From contig DHWM01000077.1 of NCBI GenBank assembly GCA_002413185.1, positions 21,408 through 28,272 on the forward strand: 6,865 bases of DNA, given 5' to 3'. The translations under genes and the position numbers were made by a program. The stretch is from Actinobacteria bacterium UBA5182 (GTDB lineage Bacteria; Actinomycetota; UBA4738). Positions within the stretch are counted from its first letter, which is position 1; the number at the start of each line of letters is the position of its first letter. Of this stretch, positions 6,504 through 6,865 are shown piece after piece. The notes below the pieces were generated by a model. It saw only the letters and a list, made by a program, of their open reading frames with translations. It searched no databases and was not told the DNA's origin.

Positions 6504-6620
6504 TCATGCGGCCGCGCTCAGGAGCTCGCGCATCCGAGCCAGGTCCTGGCGTCTCTCTCGCCAGTACTCGGCGTTCGCCAGACACGCGTGTCCGCAAGAA
6601 TTCCCGCAAACCCTTGTCTC
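6504..6620 (-). other. Short Cys-containing open frame, 3' end of an unrecognised or decayed gene
   Basis: On the minus strand a frame ends in TGA at 6506-6504, one base beyond the rsfS stop. Its last residues read RVCGNSCGHACLANAEYWRE followed by RRQDLARMRELLSAAA. The C-terminal 29 codons have high third-position GC, a plausible amphipathic helix and a C-x3-C-x3-C cluster, all of which look protein-like. No ATG, GTG or TTG lies in this frame for many codons upstream, and the putative upstream part overlaps the next plus-strand gene and its promoter. It may be the tail of a decayed small zinc-binding protein, or chance. Confidence 0.2.
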
Positions 6621-6643
6621 CTGCTTGTCGGATGGACTAAAAA
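6614..6643 (+). promoter_or_regulatory. Candidate sigma70-type promoter for the secreted hydrolase gene
   Basis: TTGTCT (6614-6619) and TAAAAA (6638-6643) are separated by 18 bases in an unusually A/T-rich patch just before the next gene. The predicted start of transcription near 6650 falls just before the TTG 6651 / GTG 6660 start codons, so the leader would be very short or absent. Confidence 0.4.
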
Positions 6644-6659
6644 GGGTGCCTTGCGCCCC

Positions 6660-6865
6660 GTGGTGAAAGGCTTGATCATCTTGTTCACGGCGACACTGCT
6701 CGCCGTGCCCGCTCAGGCCGCCCCCCTGGGGGGGATCACCATCATCACGGACGTGCCGTACAAGTCGTTCACGGCGCTCGACGGCACAACCGCGACCATC
6801 GCGCTCGACGTTTACATTCCCGCCACGGCCCCTCCGCCTGGCGGCTATCCAGCCGTGGTCGTCGT
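6660..6865 (+). CDS. Secreted protein, probable alpha/beta hydrolase (N-terminal part, runs off window)
   Basis: The visible 68 residues start with a clear Sec signal peptide: VVKG, then a hydrophobic stretch LIILFTATLLAVP, and a cleavage site AQA|AP near residue 18-20. The mature part continues ITIITDVPYKSFTALDGTTA, then ALDVYIP, a Pro-rich turn, and GGYPAVVV at the window edge. 'Strand – D-G-x-x-L – D-V-Y-x-P – YPAVVV' is the usual opening of secreted alpha/beta hydrolases and X-Pro-dipeptidyl/CocE-like acyl esterases, where the oxyanion HG motif should follow directly outside this window; family assignment is therefore tentative. Start choices are GTG 6660, GTG 6663 or TTG 6651. TTG has AAAGGG (6641-6646) four bases upstream and would give MRPVVKG, also a good signal-peptide start. 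The gene is not obviously part of the preceding operon. Confidence 0.75.
   Translation, partial: MVKGLIILFTATLLAVPAQAAPLGGITIITDVPYKSFTALDGTTATIALDVYIPATAPPPGGYPAVVV

Noticed and set aside
6581..6592. Perfect 12-base palindrome GACACGCGTGTC, a possible operator
   Set aside because: A 12-base palindrome is expected about once or twice by chance in a window this size, and there is no second copy or conserved spacing to a promoter.
6503..6650. Possible tRNA gene after rsfS, as found in some actinobacteria
   Set aside because: No T-loop GGTTCGAATCC-type sequence, acceptor stem or CCA end could be found on either strand.
1..6865. CRISPR array, insertion sequence or phage genes
   Set aside because: No regularly spaced repeats, transposase, integrase or terminal inverted repeats are visible, including at the edges of the rpmA-obgE insertion.

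Overview
The window is a GC-rich chromosomal segment. It carries the conserved bacterial block RNase E/G – rplU (L21) – rpmA (L27) – obgE – nadD – LytR-C-type membrane protein – rsfS. A LytR/CpsA/Psr-related gene between nadD and rsfS, frequent GTG starts, strong GC preference at third codon positions and an RNase E/G gene directly before rplU fit an actinobacterium. It could be a deep-branching or uncultured lineage; no marker here fixes the class.

Layout. Positions 1-519 are the 3' end of an RNase E/G gene with intact catalytic aspartates and Zn-link. L21 (598-1008) and L27 (1035-1286) follow on the same strand. The expected next gene, obgE, is displaced by about 1.6 kb of minus-strand material (1305 to about 2911). 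This holds a small hypothetical protein with a probable PH/GRAM-like fold (1305-1700). Upstream of it on the minus strand is a secreted-type beta-rich protein gene broken by about four frameshifts (1734 to about 2934). The plus-strand block resumes with obgE (2912-4168), nadD (4155-4772) and the LytR-C protein (4769-6067), which overlap one another and look translationally coupled. rsfS (6128-6502) closes the block. After a 148-base gap, a new plus-strand gene begins for a signal-peptide-bearing protein, probably an alpha/beta hydrolase, and runs off the end.

How the genes fit together. RNase E/G, L21, L27, ObgE and RsfS all act on rRNA maturation, 50S assembly or control of ribosome use. NadD supplies NAD, and the LytR-C protein belongs to a cell-envelope family. 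The block is a housekeeping growth operon. The minus-strand insertion separates obgE from its usual upstream ribosomal genes, so obgE must have its own promoter; a -10-like hexamer sits exactly where a leaderless transcript would need it.

The points most worth a second look are the insertion and its multiply frameshifted gene, the loss of canonical catalytic motifs in the LCP-like domain, the variant G4/G5 motifs of ObgE, and a short cysteine-containing open frame antisense after rsfS. I see no convincing new defence, mobile or CRISPR system.
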